Source: VXYL01 sp965199945 (GTDB lineage Bacteria > Pseudomonadota > Gammaproteobacteria > Pseudomonadales > Azotimanducaceae). From it: 64,000 bases of DNA. Positions 8,978-15,656 of this stretch are shown here, piece after piece (the first letter of the stretch is position 1; each line of letters begins with the position of its first letter). Position numbers and translations under genes: made by a program. The stretch is from NCBI GenBank assembly GCA_965199945.1, contig OZ241354.1, positions 4,154,001-4,218,000 of the forward strand, in the 5' to 3' direction. A model generated the notes under the pieces. It worked only from the letters and a program-made list of their open reading frames with translations, did no database searches and was not told the DNA's origin.

Positions 8978-9120
8978 GTTGCCGCCGGGACGAGACGCCA
9001 GCCTCGATGCAGTACGCTGGCCGCCCGAAGGCGGCAAACCATCTACCGGGAGAGCGGATTACCCGGCCTACCCGGCGGCAACGACCAGACTACCAGACGA
9101 AATTCGACATCCGCATTGAC
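8978..9120 (+). repeat. Dispersed element with 12-bp terminal inverted repeats, copy 1
   Basis: The core runs 8978-9082 and is bounded by perfect inverted repeats, GTTGCCGCCGGG at 8978-8989 and CCCGGCGGCAAC at 9071-9082. Related copies lie in opposite orientation inside the CRISPR array at 61787-61935 and 62169-62310, sharing the inner stretch with ATCTACCGGGA and GGATTACCCGGCC. Similarity to those copies continues about 38 bp further right (to 9120). Size, inverted ends and dispersal suggest a MITE- or REP-like non-autonomous element; no transposase for it is in the window. Here it supplies the last codons and the stop of the antitoxin-like gene at 9043-9510. Confidence 0.75.
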
Positions 9121-9510
9121 GCCGCAGAGCGGTCCGCGCCTTGGTCGAACCGAGGCGGCGCGGCGAGACCCTCGAGCCCGAGGAGGCGATCTCCCAACAC
9201 GCTGACGGATTTCGGTTTCCGCTGCGGCGTCCTCGCGCTCCTTGTGTTCTAGCTCGTCGTCGCCCGAGTGTCGATCAAAAGGCGGTCGAGCGGCAGCCCG
9301 GCTGCGTCTCAGGACGGGGGCCAGAGCCCGAAGGGCTTCGTTGACTGCCGCACCGTCCGGAAACACTTCAAGCACCTCCGGCGAGATGACGACCACGTTC
9401 GTGCCTTGCGCATACCTTTGCGCGGTCATGCCGCGCACGCCTTCGGAGAAATCGTACTCCGGACGCATGGCGTCCTCGTCCTCGGCCATGCCCTCACCCC
9501 GTGTCTTCAT
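9043..9510 (-). CDS. Antitoxin-like protein paired with BrnT-like toxin; C-terminus altered by repeat element
   Basis: Translation gives 155 residues. Only the first 70 or so look conserved: MRPEYDFSEGVRG, RYAQGTNVVVISPEVLEVFPD and VNEALRAL form a block known from small antitoxin-like proteins next to type II toxins. The remainder is low-complexity and ends DVEFRLVVWSLPPGRPGNPLSR-like sequence that is encoded by the dispersed repeat, with the stop at 9043 inside it. ATG 9510 has AAAGGGGGCAAT upstream; ATG 9489 and 9468 are later options. It overlaps the 3' end of the toxin gene by 17 bp, an operon arrangement usual for brnTA. The toxin is frameshifted, so the pair may be decaying. Confidence 0.55.
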   Translation of the reverse strand: MKTRGEGMAEDEDAMRPEYDFSEGVRGMTAQRYAQGTNVVVISPEVLEVFPDGAAVNEALRALAPVLRRSRAAARPPFDRHSGDDELEHKEREDAAAETEIRQRVGRSPPRARGSRRAASVRPRRGPLCGVNADVEFRLVVWSLPPGRPGNPLSR

Positions 9511-9788
9511 ATTGCCCCCTTTCGCGCCGTGTGGCTGGTCGCGCACTGATCAGGCGCGTCCTTGGCGGGCGCTCCGCATGACTGACGACAAGCACCCGTT
9601 GGCCGGACGACATGCCCAACACCAGAAAGCGCTCCTCTCCTTGGGAGTGGTCGGGGTCGGGCAACAGAATCGCCAGCGGGTCGCTGAACACCGTTGCAGC
9701 TTTCCTCGAACGAAACGCCGTGACGCCGAACATTCGCTTGGGCCTTGATTTCGTTCCACTCGAACTCGTAGCCCGTGAGCATCGGCAT
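9494..9788 (-). pseudogene. brnT: BrnT-like toxin, frameshifted
   Basis: BrnT toxins are RelE-fold ribonucleases. The frame from ATG 9788 gives the family start YEFEWNEIKAQANVRRHGVSFEES, then loses similarity; a second frame carries the rest, ATVFSDPLAILLPDPDHSQGEERF, LVLGMSSGQRVLVVSHAER and RLISARPATRRERGQYED, ending at 9494. Around 9711-9717 the gene reads GAGGAAAGC where GAGGAAGC would restore one frame, so one extra A explains the break. A sequencing error in the short A run cannot be excluded. If real, the toxin is inactive and the antitoxin downstream is orphaned. Confidence 0.78.
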
Positions 9789-10096
9789 GTGGCATCGCTA
9801 CGACGTCAGATGGCAAACGGGGTCGGGTTGCTGGCGCCGATGAGCAGGCCGGCTCGCGTGGGCTGCGCCGCACGGGGTTGAGTCAGCGGGCGAACCGTCT
9901 CTAACAGGTCGCATGGGTTCACGGGCAAGTTGACCAAGGCCAGTTTGGGTTGCGCCCGATCATACTCGGGGCGGTGGCACAGGTAACGGCACGGGCTGGA
10001 CGCACGGATTCGAGGTCGGGAGTGTCGCTTGCAGGAGGTCGGTGCCGGACGAGCGGCGGTGCTGCGGCTTGGAGCTGACCGTGCGTCACCAGCAGT
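9789..10096. other. Stretch without recognisable gene
   Basis: About 300 bp between the brnT remnant and the pepQ fragment. Short open frames exist on both strands but none has a family resemblance, a ribosome-binding site or a sensible start. It should contain the promoter of the brnT/antitoxin pair near 9790-9900. Confidence 0.5.
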
Positions 10097-10297
10097 GTGG
10101 CGTACCAGACGGCCAGTGCGCAGCAGGAGAGCAAGCTGCCGTACCCCAGCATCGTCGCCCTCAACGACGACGCCGGCGTGCCGAAGGTAGACGCCTTCCT
10201 GCCTTACGGCGGCATCCGCATCGAAGACAACGTGTGCGTTGGAGAGGAGGAGACGGAGAATCTGACGCGGGAAGCGTTTGGGAGGCTGGAAGGGTAG
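10097..10297 (+). pseudogene. Truncated, internally deleted copy of pepQ
   Basis: The 66-codon frame is a patchwork of the pepQ at 7571-8908. Its first 84 bp match 8165-8248 (AYQTASAQQESKLPYPSIVAL) and its last 117 bp match 8792-8908 (PKVDAFLPYGGIRIEDNVCV to the stop). The 543 bp between are missing in frame, which removes the first metal ligands, so it cannot be an active peptidase. The lengths add up exactly (84 + 117 = 201). Identity is high but not perfect, so the duplication is not brand new. It begins at GTG with no clear ribosome-binding site. Confidence 0.88.
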
Positions 10298-10314
10298 GCG
10301 GCAGCCATCGGGTT

Positions 10315-10342
10315 GGGTTCGTTCCGCGTGAACGGGGAACGC
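10315..10342 (+). repeat. Isolated CRISPR-repeat-like palindrome
   Basis: The sequence GGGTTCGTTCCGCG then TGAACGGGGAACGC resembles the repeat of the array at the right end of the window (about 22 of 29 positions, one gap) including the GCGTG centre and the CGGGGAAC arm. No second unit or spacer spacing is seen next to it. It lies 17 bp after the pepQ fragment. It may be a stray repeat or chance. Confidence 0.25.
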
Positions 10343-10366
10343 GAGGCCGTGTCGCCGCTGTTGGTT

Positions 10367-10753
10367 CTACCCCCCTTGCTGCGCTATGCGACGGGTCATC
10401 CACTCGACAAACGCCTTGCGCGTCATGCGGCGGCGCCGCGCTTCCGAGTCCATGAACGCCACCACGCCCTCGTCCAACGTCAGGTTTGCGCGAACGGTGC
10501 GCCCGGAGAGGCGGATGAGCGGAATGGCCACGAGGACGCTTCCTTCCGGTGGCGGCACGTCCTCTATCGGGCTCGCCTCGGCGACCTGCGCACCATCCCG
10601 CTCGGTCTCCGTCACATAGTCGCGGAGGGCTTCTTCGGCGTGTACCAAGGCATCGTCCACGGTCTCCCCCATGGCGACGATGCCGGGAAGGTCTGGGAAG
10701 GTCACTCCGTATGCGCCTGCTTCCCCGTCGACAAAGGCTGGGTATCGGGACAC
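10367..10753 (-). CDS. hicB: HicB family antitoxin
   Basis: The 128-residue product has the HicB partial RNase-H fold, YPAFVDGEAGAYGVTFPDLPGIVAMGETVDDALVHAEEALRDY being read in pieces: VTFPDLPG, then DDALVHAEEAL. A C-terminal DNA-binding segment follows (LTLDEGVVAFMDSEA... RKAFVEWMTRRIA), probably ribbon-helix-helix or a similar helix pair. HicB neutralises the HicA mRNA interferase and represses the operon. The start is GTG at 10753, with AAAGGAGATAG directly upstream. The hicA stop is only 3 bp away, so the genes are coupled, toxin first. A palindrome upstream of hicA (10986-10997) is a candidate operator. Confidence 0.9.
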   Translation of the reverse strand: MSRYPAFVDGEAGAYGVTFPDLPGIVAMGETVDDALVHAEEALRDYVTETERDGAQVAEASPIEDVPPPEGSVLVAIPLIRLSGRTVRANLTLDEGVVAFMDSEARRRRMTRKAFVEWMTRRIAQQGG

Positions 10754-10756
10754 AGC

Positions 10757-10957
10757 CTATCTCCTTTCTTCCTCGAACCAGCCAGCCTTCTTCGCAATGG
10801 ACCTCGCCACTGCGGGCGAGAGCCGCCGAGGCCGAGGCAGCGTCAAGATGCCCTCGATGTCGCCGTGGCGGTAGATGTCGTGGGCACTTCCGTGGCGTGC
10901 CAAGAACCACCCTTCGCGCTCAAGCCGCTGCTTGACCCGGGCCCTGCTGGTCTCCAC
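10757..10957 (-). CDS. hicA: HicA family toxin (mRNA interferase)
   Basis: HicA toxins are small double-stranded-RNA-binding-fold ribonucleases with one catalytic histidine. The frame shows KQRLEREGWFLARHGSAHDI, then YRHGDIEGILTLPRPRRLSP and ARSIAKKAGW, matching the family; the catalytic histidine is in the GSAHDIYRH region. The chosen start is the GTG at 10957, which gives VETSRARVKQRL, aligning with the usual N-terminus of this subgroup, and 66 residues. A longer form from GTG 11005 would run through the palindrome at 10986-10997. Neither start has a strong ribosome-binding site. It looks intact and sits in a decayed neighbourhood. Confidence 0.85.
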   Translation of the reverse strand: METSRARVKQRLEREGWFLARHGSAHDIYRHGDIEGILTLPRPRRLSPAVARSIAKKAGWFEEERR

Positions 10958-10985
10958 AGGTGCAGATACTTGCACGTTCGAGCGG

Positions 10986-10997
10986 GTTTGCGCAAAC
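10986..10997. promoter_or_regulatory. Perfect 12-bp palindrome upstream of hicAB, candidate operator
   Basis: GTTTGCGCAAAC is its own reverse complement and lies 29 bp before the preferred hicA start. HicB proteins often bind palindromes overlapping the hic promoter, so this is a plausible autoregulation site. Binding is inferred from position only. Confidence 0.4.
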
Positions 10998-11105
10998 GCG
11001 AGCACTTGACTTGCCCGCTAGGCCGCATTTGTGGATGTCGATCTACTTGGCGGCTCGATCCCTTCCCCTTGCATGCCGGCCCGGCGATGGTTCGATGGCA
11101 GTTCT

Positions 11106-12224
11106 TCAGCTCTCGTCGCCGCCCAGCTTCGGCTCGATGATGCCGAGCTCGATGGAGCTCTCCACCACCGCCAGGATCGTCTCTTCCACCGGGCGGATCG
11201 TTGCGCCGAGCACCGACTTCACCTTCTTGCAGTCGTTCAGCGCGTTGGACTGCAACGTGATGGGTTCGCCGCGGCTGGTGACGGTGGCTGGCTCGCCGAG
11301 TTGGAAGCGCGGGAAGCGCGAGCGGATCACGTCCGCCACTTCGGTGCCGAAGCGCAGCGCGGAGCGTCCGCCGCTGCCGTGCAGGATGTAGCGGTTGCCG
11401 CCGTGGGTCGCCTTGTGGTCGATGGGCGACTCGGCGGCGAGGCGGTGCGCCGCCGCCAAGTCGCGCACGTCGATGATGTTGTAGAACATGTCGTACTTGG
11501 AGGGCCAGTTCGGTTGCTCGCCGCCCGCGAGGCGCCCGATCTGTTCGATCCACTGTCCCACTTGCGCCTTGAACAGGATCGGGCCGCAGATCATCGCGGG
11601 ATTCATGGTGATGGCGTCCCATTGGCCGCCGCTGTCGTCCGCCGCGGCGTTGATGAGGCGCTCGGTGTCCACCTTGCTGCGCGCGTAGGCGTTGCGCGGA
11701 TGTTCCCAGCGTTCGGGTTCGACGCCGTCCGACGCCCAGTCGGTTTCCGTCCACTCGTAGCCTTTCGGAATCGTCGCGGCCCTAGCGCCGGAGACCGCGG
11801 CCATCGAACTGGTGTAGATCAGCCGCCGTGCGCTGCCGCTGGCGTTGATGGCGTTGATGACGTTTCTGGTGCCCGTCATGCCGCCGTCGTAGACGTCCTG
11901 GGAGACGTCGCCGCTGCCGAGGGGCTGCGACTGGCCATCGGCGGAGTTGCCGAGCACGGCGGCAACGTGGAAGACCGCCGAGCAGTCCTTGAACGCGGCG
12001 TCGTAGGAGCCCGGCGTGAACAGGTCGCAGCCGTCGACGATGTCGACGTTCGGCAGGCGCTCCAGATACTGCACGCAGTCCTTGCCCCGCCAGGAGCTTG
12101 CGTCGCGGATGCAGGCGCGCACGTCGTAGCCGTGCAGAACGAGTTCGCGCACCATGTGGCCGCCGGTGAAACCGGAGCAGCCGGTGACGGCAACCGGGCC
12201 ATCTTGGGGAGAGATTGCGGTCAT
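11106..12224 (-). CDS. NAD(P)-dependent epimerase/dehydratase-like SDR
   Basis: A 372-residue extended short-chain dehydrogenase, similar to dihydroflavonol-4-reductase-like and 3-beta-HSD-like enzymes. The nucleotide-binding motif TGCSGFTGGHMV is at residues about 14-25, IYTSSMAAVSG carries the catalytic serine and NAYARSKVDTERL the YxxxK pair. The later part GRSALRFGTEVADVI and a C-terminal acidic tail are less conserved. It probably reduces a carbonyl or epimerises a sugar or sterol-like substrate; the substrate is not deducible. It stands alone between the hicAB promoter region and the restriction-enzyme remnant. Confidence 0.87.
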   Translation of the reverse strand: MTAISPQDGPVAVTGCSGFTGGHMVRELVLHGYDVRACIRDASSWRGKDCVQYLERLPNVDIVDGCDLFTPGSYDAAFKDCSAVFHVAAVLGNSADGQSQPLGSGDVSQDVYDGGMTGTRNVINAINASGSARRLIYTSSMAAVSGARAATIPKGYEWTETDWASDGVEPERWEHPRNAYARSKVDTERLINAAADDSGGQWDAITMNPAMICGPILFKAQVGQWIEQIGRLAGGEQPNWPSKYDMFYNIIDVRDLAAAHRLAAESPIDHKATHGGNRYILHGSGGRSALRFGTEVADVIRSRFPRFQLGEPATVTSRGEPITLQSNALNDCKKVKSVLGATIRPVEETILAVVESSIELGIIEPKLGGDES

Positions 12225-12280
12225 CTTGCGATTCCTCTTGGCTTCTTGGTTGTTGGTTGAAAACAGGAGCCTATCGGAAG

Positions 12281-12501
12281 CTACCCGCTCGGCTCCGGTG
12301 GTTCCAGGCGGAACGTGTAGGTCATGTCGCCCGGATTCTTGGGTAGCGGAGGTTCAACGCAGCCGCGGCTTCTGCGATTTCGTCTCTGGCGAAGTCGATG
12401 CGGATCTTCCCCACACCGTGCTTGCCGTGGAATATGCGCTCCAAGAGCTTGGTGTGGCGATTGGCGCCGCTTGGCCTTCCGCGCTCCGATCCGGCTGCCA
12501 T
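12281..12501 (-). pseudogene. Type II restriction endonuclease remnant, frameshifted and truncated
   Basis: ATG at 12501 overlaps the stop of the methyltransferase gene (TGATG), giving a coupled reading frame: RPSGANRHTKLLERIFHGKH, then VGKIRIDFARDEIAEAAAAL. The similarity continues only after a one-base deletion near 12343 with PKNPGDMTYTFRLEPPEPSG and a stop at 12281. The motif with LPKN-GD-x-YSFR is known from N-terminal domains of several type II restriction enzymes; the catalytic domain is absent. With about 73 codons left, the enzyme is dead, leaving the methyltransferase as an orphan. The family is inferred from memory of the motif. Confidence 0.68.
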
Positions 12502-13817
12502 CAAGGCCACTCCAACAGCACGACTTCCTCTCGAAGCTGTTGCCCCGTCGTGGTGGAAGGTCTGGTGCGGAAGAGATCAATGCCGGTGACCCGATAGCCG
12601 AGCGACTGGGCCAAGTCCGCGAGCAACTCGCCGGTCCGTATCATCACGCGAAGATAGGACGCCTGGTCGCCGACGACGTAAGCCAGCTTCGCGCCGCGCT
12701 TCAAGGCCGGCCGCAAGGAGGCCAAGTGGCGACGCATGCCGCCGAAGTACAGCTGGGTGACGCGAGGGTAGAGGCGCTCGAAGCCGGAGGTCTTGCCGAG
12801 CTCCAGCCGCCGCCGCTCGATCGCTTGCGAAATCTCCCCGATCGCGGCGTGGGTCGCCACTTCCAAGTCGTCGGTGTCGGCCTTGTAGACGCCGCGCGTG
12901 TTGGAGCGCACCAGCCGCTGCTTGAGCGTGCGCAGTTCTTGTTTGCTGCGGATGAAGCCGAGAATCACCGATTCCAGCCGCACCGTCCGCGTGTAGTCCT
13001 TCTCGTTCGGGTACGGCGGCGACGTGATCACCGCATCGACCGAGGCCGGCTCCAGCACGTCGCCGACAGCGCGAGAGTCCGCCAGCAGCACACGCGCCCT
13101 CGCATCGGACTTGTGTTCGTCGAGGTCGCCGGCCAGCGCCCGCATGTTCTGCAGCCATGCCGACACCACCGCCGCGTCCTGCTTGGCCTTTCCCACGCCG
13201 ACTTCCGGGCCGAACTTGAGATTGCCGCTGCGCTGAACGAGCGCCTTGGCCAGCGCCAATCGCCCATGGCGCCGTTCTCGGCTTGTGCCGCACTTGTCGA
13301 TGGCGTCGAGCAGCACCAACGTCCGGTGCAGCGGCAGCGGGCTGATGGAGTTTCGCAGCAAGAGCTGGGCCTGCTCTTCCGGCAAGCGGCGCAACGCAGC
13401 GCAAGCGCCATTGCGCTCGGCGAACAGCGGCAGATCGATGTCCGCCACGCCTTGCGCCGAGAAAGTCCTGGCGGCAAGGGCGGCCACCGTGTCGGCGTAT
13501 TCCGTCAATGCCCGACCGCTGGCGGCCCAGTCCACCTTCACGGCGCTGGCGAAGTGCGCCAGCGGGTTGGGCTCCAAGCCGACGCCGTGGATGCCGAGCT
13601 TCTTGCACTCCACGAGCGTGGTGCCGGTGCCGCAGAACGGATCGAGCACCGTCTGCTCCGGGCCGAGGCAGAAACGCTCCGCGTAATCGCGCACCAAGTG
13701 GGGCGGAAACGAGAGCACGAATCGATACCAGTCGTGAAACGCACGATCGCGCGCCTGCAGCCGGTTGCTCTCGGCACGGCCAACAGGTCGGCTGGACTCG
13801 GCCACGGTCAGCGTCAT
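12501..13817 (-). CDS. DNA methyltransferase (probable cytosine-N4 or adenine-N6), type II
   Basis: A 438-residue amino-methyltransferase. The AdoMet-binding motif LDPFCGTGTTLVECKKLG is near residue 58 and the catalytic motif TSPPYPNEKDY near residue 268. The order, AdoMet motif before SPPY, and the tetrapeptide TSPPY favour an N4-cytosine or alpha/gamma-like enzyme; the long central region is the likely target-recognition domain. Its stop overlaps the start of a restriction-enzyme remnant, so this was a complete restriction-modification pair. The gene itself looks intact and could still mark the chromosome. The recognition sequence cannot be read from the protein. Confidence 0.88.
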   Translation of the reverse strand: MTLTVAESSRPVGRAESNRLQARDRAFHDWYRFVLSFPPHLVRDYAERFCLGPEQTVLDPFCGTGTTLVECKKLGIHGVGLEPNPLAHFASAVKVDWAASGRALTEYADTVAALAARTFSAQGVADIDLPLFAERNGACAALRRLPEEQAQLLLRNSISPLPLHRTLVLLDAIDKCGTSRERRHGRLALAKALVQRSGNLKFGPEVGVGKAKQDAAVVSAWLQNMRALAGDLDEHKSDARARVLLADSRAVGDVLEPASVDAVITSPPYPNEKDYTRTVRLESVILGFIRSKQELRTLKQRLVRSNTRGVYKADTDDLEVATHAAIGEISQAIERRRLELGKTSGFERLYPRVTQLYFGGMRRHLASLRPALKRGAKLAYVVGDQASYLRVMIRTGELLADLAQSLGYRVTGIDLFRTRPSTTTGQQLREEVVLLEWP

Positions 13818-13860
13818 GACGTCAGCATACCGATTGGACTGCCGAACGGCAGCGGGGCCC

Positions 13861-14365
13861 TACGAGCGCGCGCCGCTGGTGCCGCCTGACCTCGGCTGGC
13901 AGCCGTTGCTGCGGCTGGAAGCGCAGTACCGCAAGAGCCTGGAGGCGCTGGGCGGGGCGTCGGGGATGCTCGGCGCGATCTCCGTGGCGCGCGCTGCGAG
14001 ATCCACAACCCGGCGCTGCTCAAGCAGCTCATCGTGAACCTGCTGGACGACGTGGACTGGATGTCGCTGCCGGTGGATGTGAAGGGCACCATCTACGAAG
14101 AGCTGGTGGCGCGTTCGGCGCAGGAGTCCTCCCGCGGCGCCGGGCAGTACTTCACGCCGCGTCCGGTGGTGCAGGCGATGTGCGAGGTGGTGCAGCTGAC
14201 GCCGCAAGACCGCATCTGCGATCCGGCGGCCGGCACCGGCGGCTTTCCTCTGCAGCGCCTATCAGCATGTGCTGGATCGTTTCGGCGGCGAACTGGACAG
14301 GGACGAGCTGCGAACCTTGCGGGTGGACTTGGTGGAAGGCATGGAGCTGTCGCCCAAGTGCGACA
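13861..14365 (+). pseudogene. hsdM: Type I restriction-modification M subunit (HsdM) fragment, two frameshifts
   Basis: Pieces of an HsdM N-terminal half appear in three frames: LVPPDLGWQPLLRLEAQYRK and SLEALGGASGMLG; then CEIHNPALLKQLIVNLLDDV, PVDVKGTIYEELVARSAQES and RGAGQYFTPRPVVQAMCEVV to CDPAAGTGGF (AdoMet site); then CSAYQHVLDRFGGEL and LRTLRVDLVEGMELSPKCD. The NPPF catalytic motif and the rest of the protein are missing. At about 14363 the sequence switches abruptly to a TonB-receptor fragment. The opposite strand of this region codes for nothing convincing. Confidence 0.82.
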
Positions 14366-14596
14366 CTGAATTACGTCGATGCAGTCTGCGTGCGCGCTTC
14401 CTGCGGCGCGTTCGAGCGAACCGATGCCGCGACCACGCTGGACGCGGCCGTGCGTCTAGCGTTTCGCGCCGACTCCAGTCTCTTCCTGCGCGTCGACAAC
14501 GTCGCCGACGCCCAAGACATCGTAGGCCGGCATCCCTATGGCGCCCGCCCGAACAAGAGCCGCACGGCAGTGCTCGGCGTAGACATCGCCTGGTAG
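14366..14596 (+). pseudogene. C-terminal fragment of a TonB-dependent receptor
   Basis: About 76 codons match the last beta-strands of a siderophore-type receptor: LNYVDAV, TTLDAAVRLAFRADSSLFLR, VDNVADAQDIVGRHPYGARP and a final TAVLGVDIAW ending in an aromatic residue, as outer-membrane proteins do. The plug and most of the barrel are absent. It is fused without gap to the HsdM remnant, so both are fossils brought together by deletion or recombination. Confidence 0.78.
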
Positions 14597-14639
14597 CAGC
14601 CCGCGTCGCCTAAAACGTTGACGAGGACTCTCGCCCCGC

Positions 14640-14750
14640 CTACCGACACGCAAGCAGGGAATTGCGCGGCGAACATGGCATGACGACCGGCTTGCCGCCA
14701 AACACGTCCGGTCGGGCGGTGATGCGGGCAAGCAGTTTGGCGTGCGTCAT
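14640..14750 (-). pseudogene. DUF433 antitoxin-like remnant
   Basis: The frame starts with ATG 14750 overlapping the stop of the protease gene (ATGA). It gives MTHAKLLARITARPDVFGGK, the normal start of DUF433 proteins, but then runs into PCSPRNSLLACR and a stop, skipping the middle of the domain. DUF433 proteins are small helix-turn-helix antitoxin-like proteins, usually with a PIN-like DUF5615 partner. Here the domain is cut to about 36 codons. Confidence 0.5.
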
Positions 14751-15172
14751 GGGGCTCGTCCCAAATGCCCATCCTTCGCCGCTGGCGCGACGGGGCCAAC
14801 CGCACCAACGCGCTTCAAGCGCAACGCCGGCAGGCGCTTTAGGCGCTGGTTCACAGGGTCCACCTCGATGCCGGCGGACTCCAAGGCGGTGACCCCCAAG
14901 AGCGGTTCGACGTCGTCGTCCGCGATGACCAAGCGTCCGGCGGTGAGATCGCCCATGAACTCGATGAAGGCGCGGGCGAAGTCCAGCCGCACTTCGCGCC
15001 CGTCGGCGGTCTCGTAGACGCGCTGCCCTTCCGGCTTGAGCCCGATGGCCTCCACGCAAGCGCGTGGCACCAACGAGTCCGTGGCGCCGGTGTCCACCAG
15101 GAAGAGGCCGTCCCAGCTCCTCTCCGGTTCGGCAGGGTTGCGAATGGTCACGGTGACGTGCGTGGCGCCCAT
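14747..15172 (-). CDS. Retropepsin-like (clan AA) aspartic protease
   Basis: The 141-residue product has the single-domain aspartic protease signature LFLVDTGATDSLVPRACVEA near residue 30 (catalytic D in DTGA), and the second hallmark LLGVTALESAGIEVDPVNQR near residue 95. It has no signal peptide, so it would act in the cytoplasm as a homodimer, as bacterial retropepsin-like proteins are thought to. The ATG at 15172 is preceded by GAGGGTGC. Its stop overlaps the start of a DUF433 remnant, so it was once part of a coupled pair. The last 30 residues are proline/alanine-rich and may be altered by the junction. Confidence 0.8.
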   Translation of the reverse strand: MGATHVTVTIRNPAEPERSWDGLFLVDTGATDSLVPRACVEAIGLKPEGQRVYETADGREVRLDFARAFIEFMGDLTAGRLVIADDDVEPLLGVTALESAGIEVDPVNQRLKRLPALRLKRVGAVGPVAPAAKDGHLGRAP

Positions 15173-15656
15173 GGCGCACCCTCGAGTCTTGGACAGGATC
15201 GCCAGCATAGCATTGCGCCACGGCAGACACGCCGGAACGGCAGTGCCCCGAAACCGCGGAGAACGGCACGCGGCCAGCGGCGTCCGACAAGAGCGCAAGC
15301 GGCTCGATGCCATGATGCGGCTGCGGGCGACCGTCAAGTTCGGCGCACGGACCGCGGATCGCTTGGCGTGGTTGCTCGGATGCGAAGGCATAGGCGAGAG
15401 CCGCGCTGGGAGGGCAAGGGCAGAGTCGGTCCAGCTGCCATGAAATGTGGCTGTCCGCCGGGGCCAGTTGTCTAACAATCCGTTGGGTTCACTGTCTGCC
15501 ATCGTTACCTCCGTGCGAGCCGCATCTTGCCCTCATCGAGACATCCCGCTCTGCGTCGCCGGCACCAGCCACGGCAGGAAGCGGTAGTGCGACTCCAAGG
15601 CGGCGCCGGTCGTTCGAGATGCATCGCGCGGCACGGCTCGTCCTGCCACGGCCACC
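15173..15656. other. Stretch without recognisable gene
   Basis: About 480 bp between the protease start and the end of the 936-residue gene, both on the minus strand. Open frames here are short, lack ribosome-binding sites and show no family similarity. It should hold the protease promoter. No terminator hairpin with a T run was seen. Confidence 0.5.
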
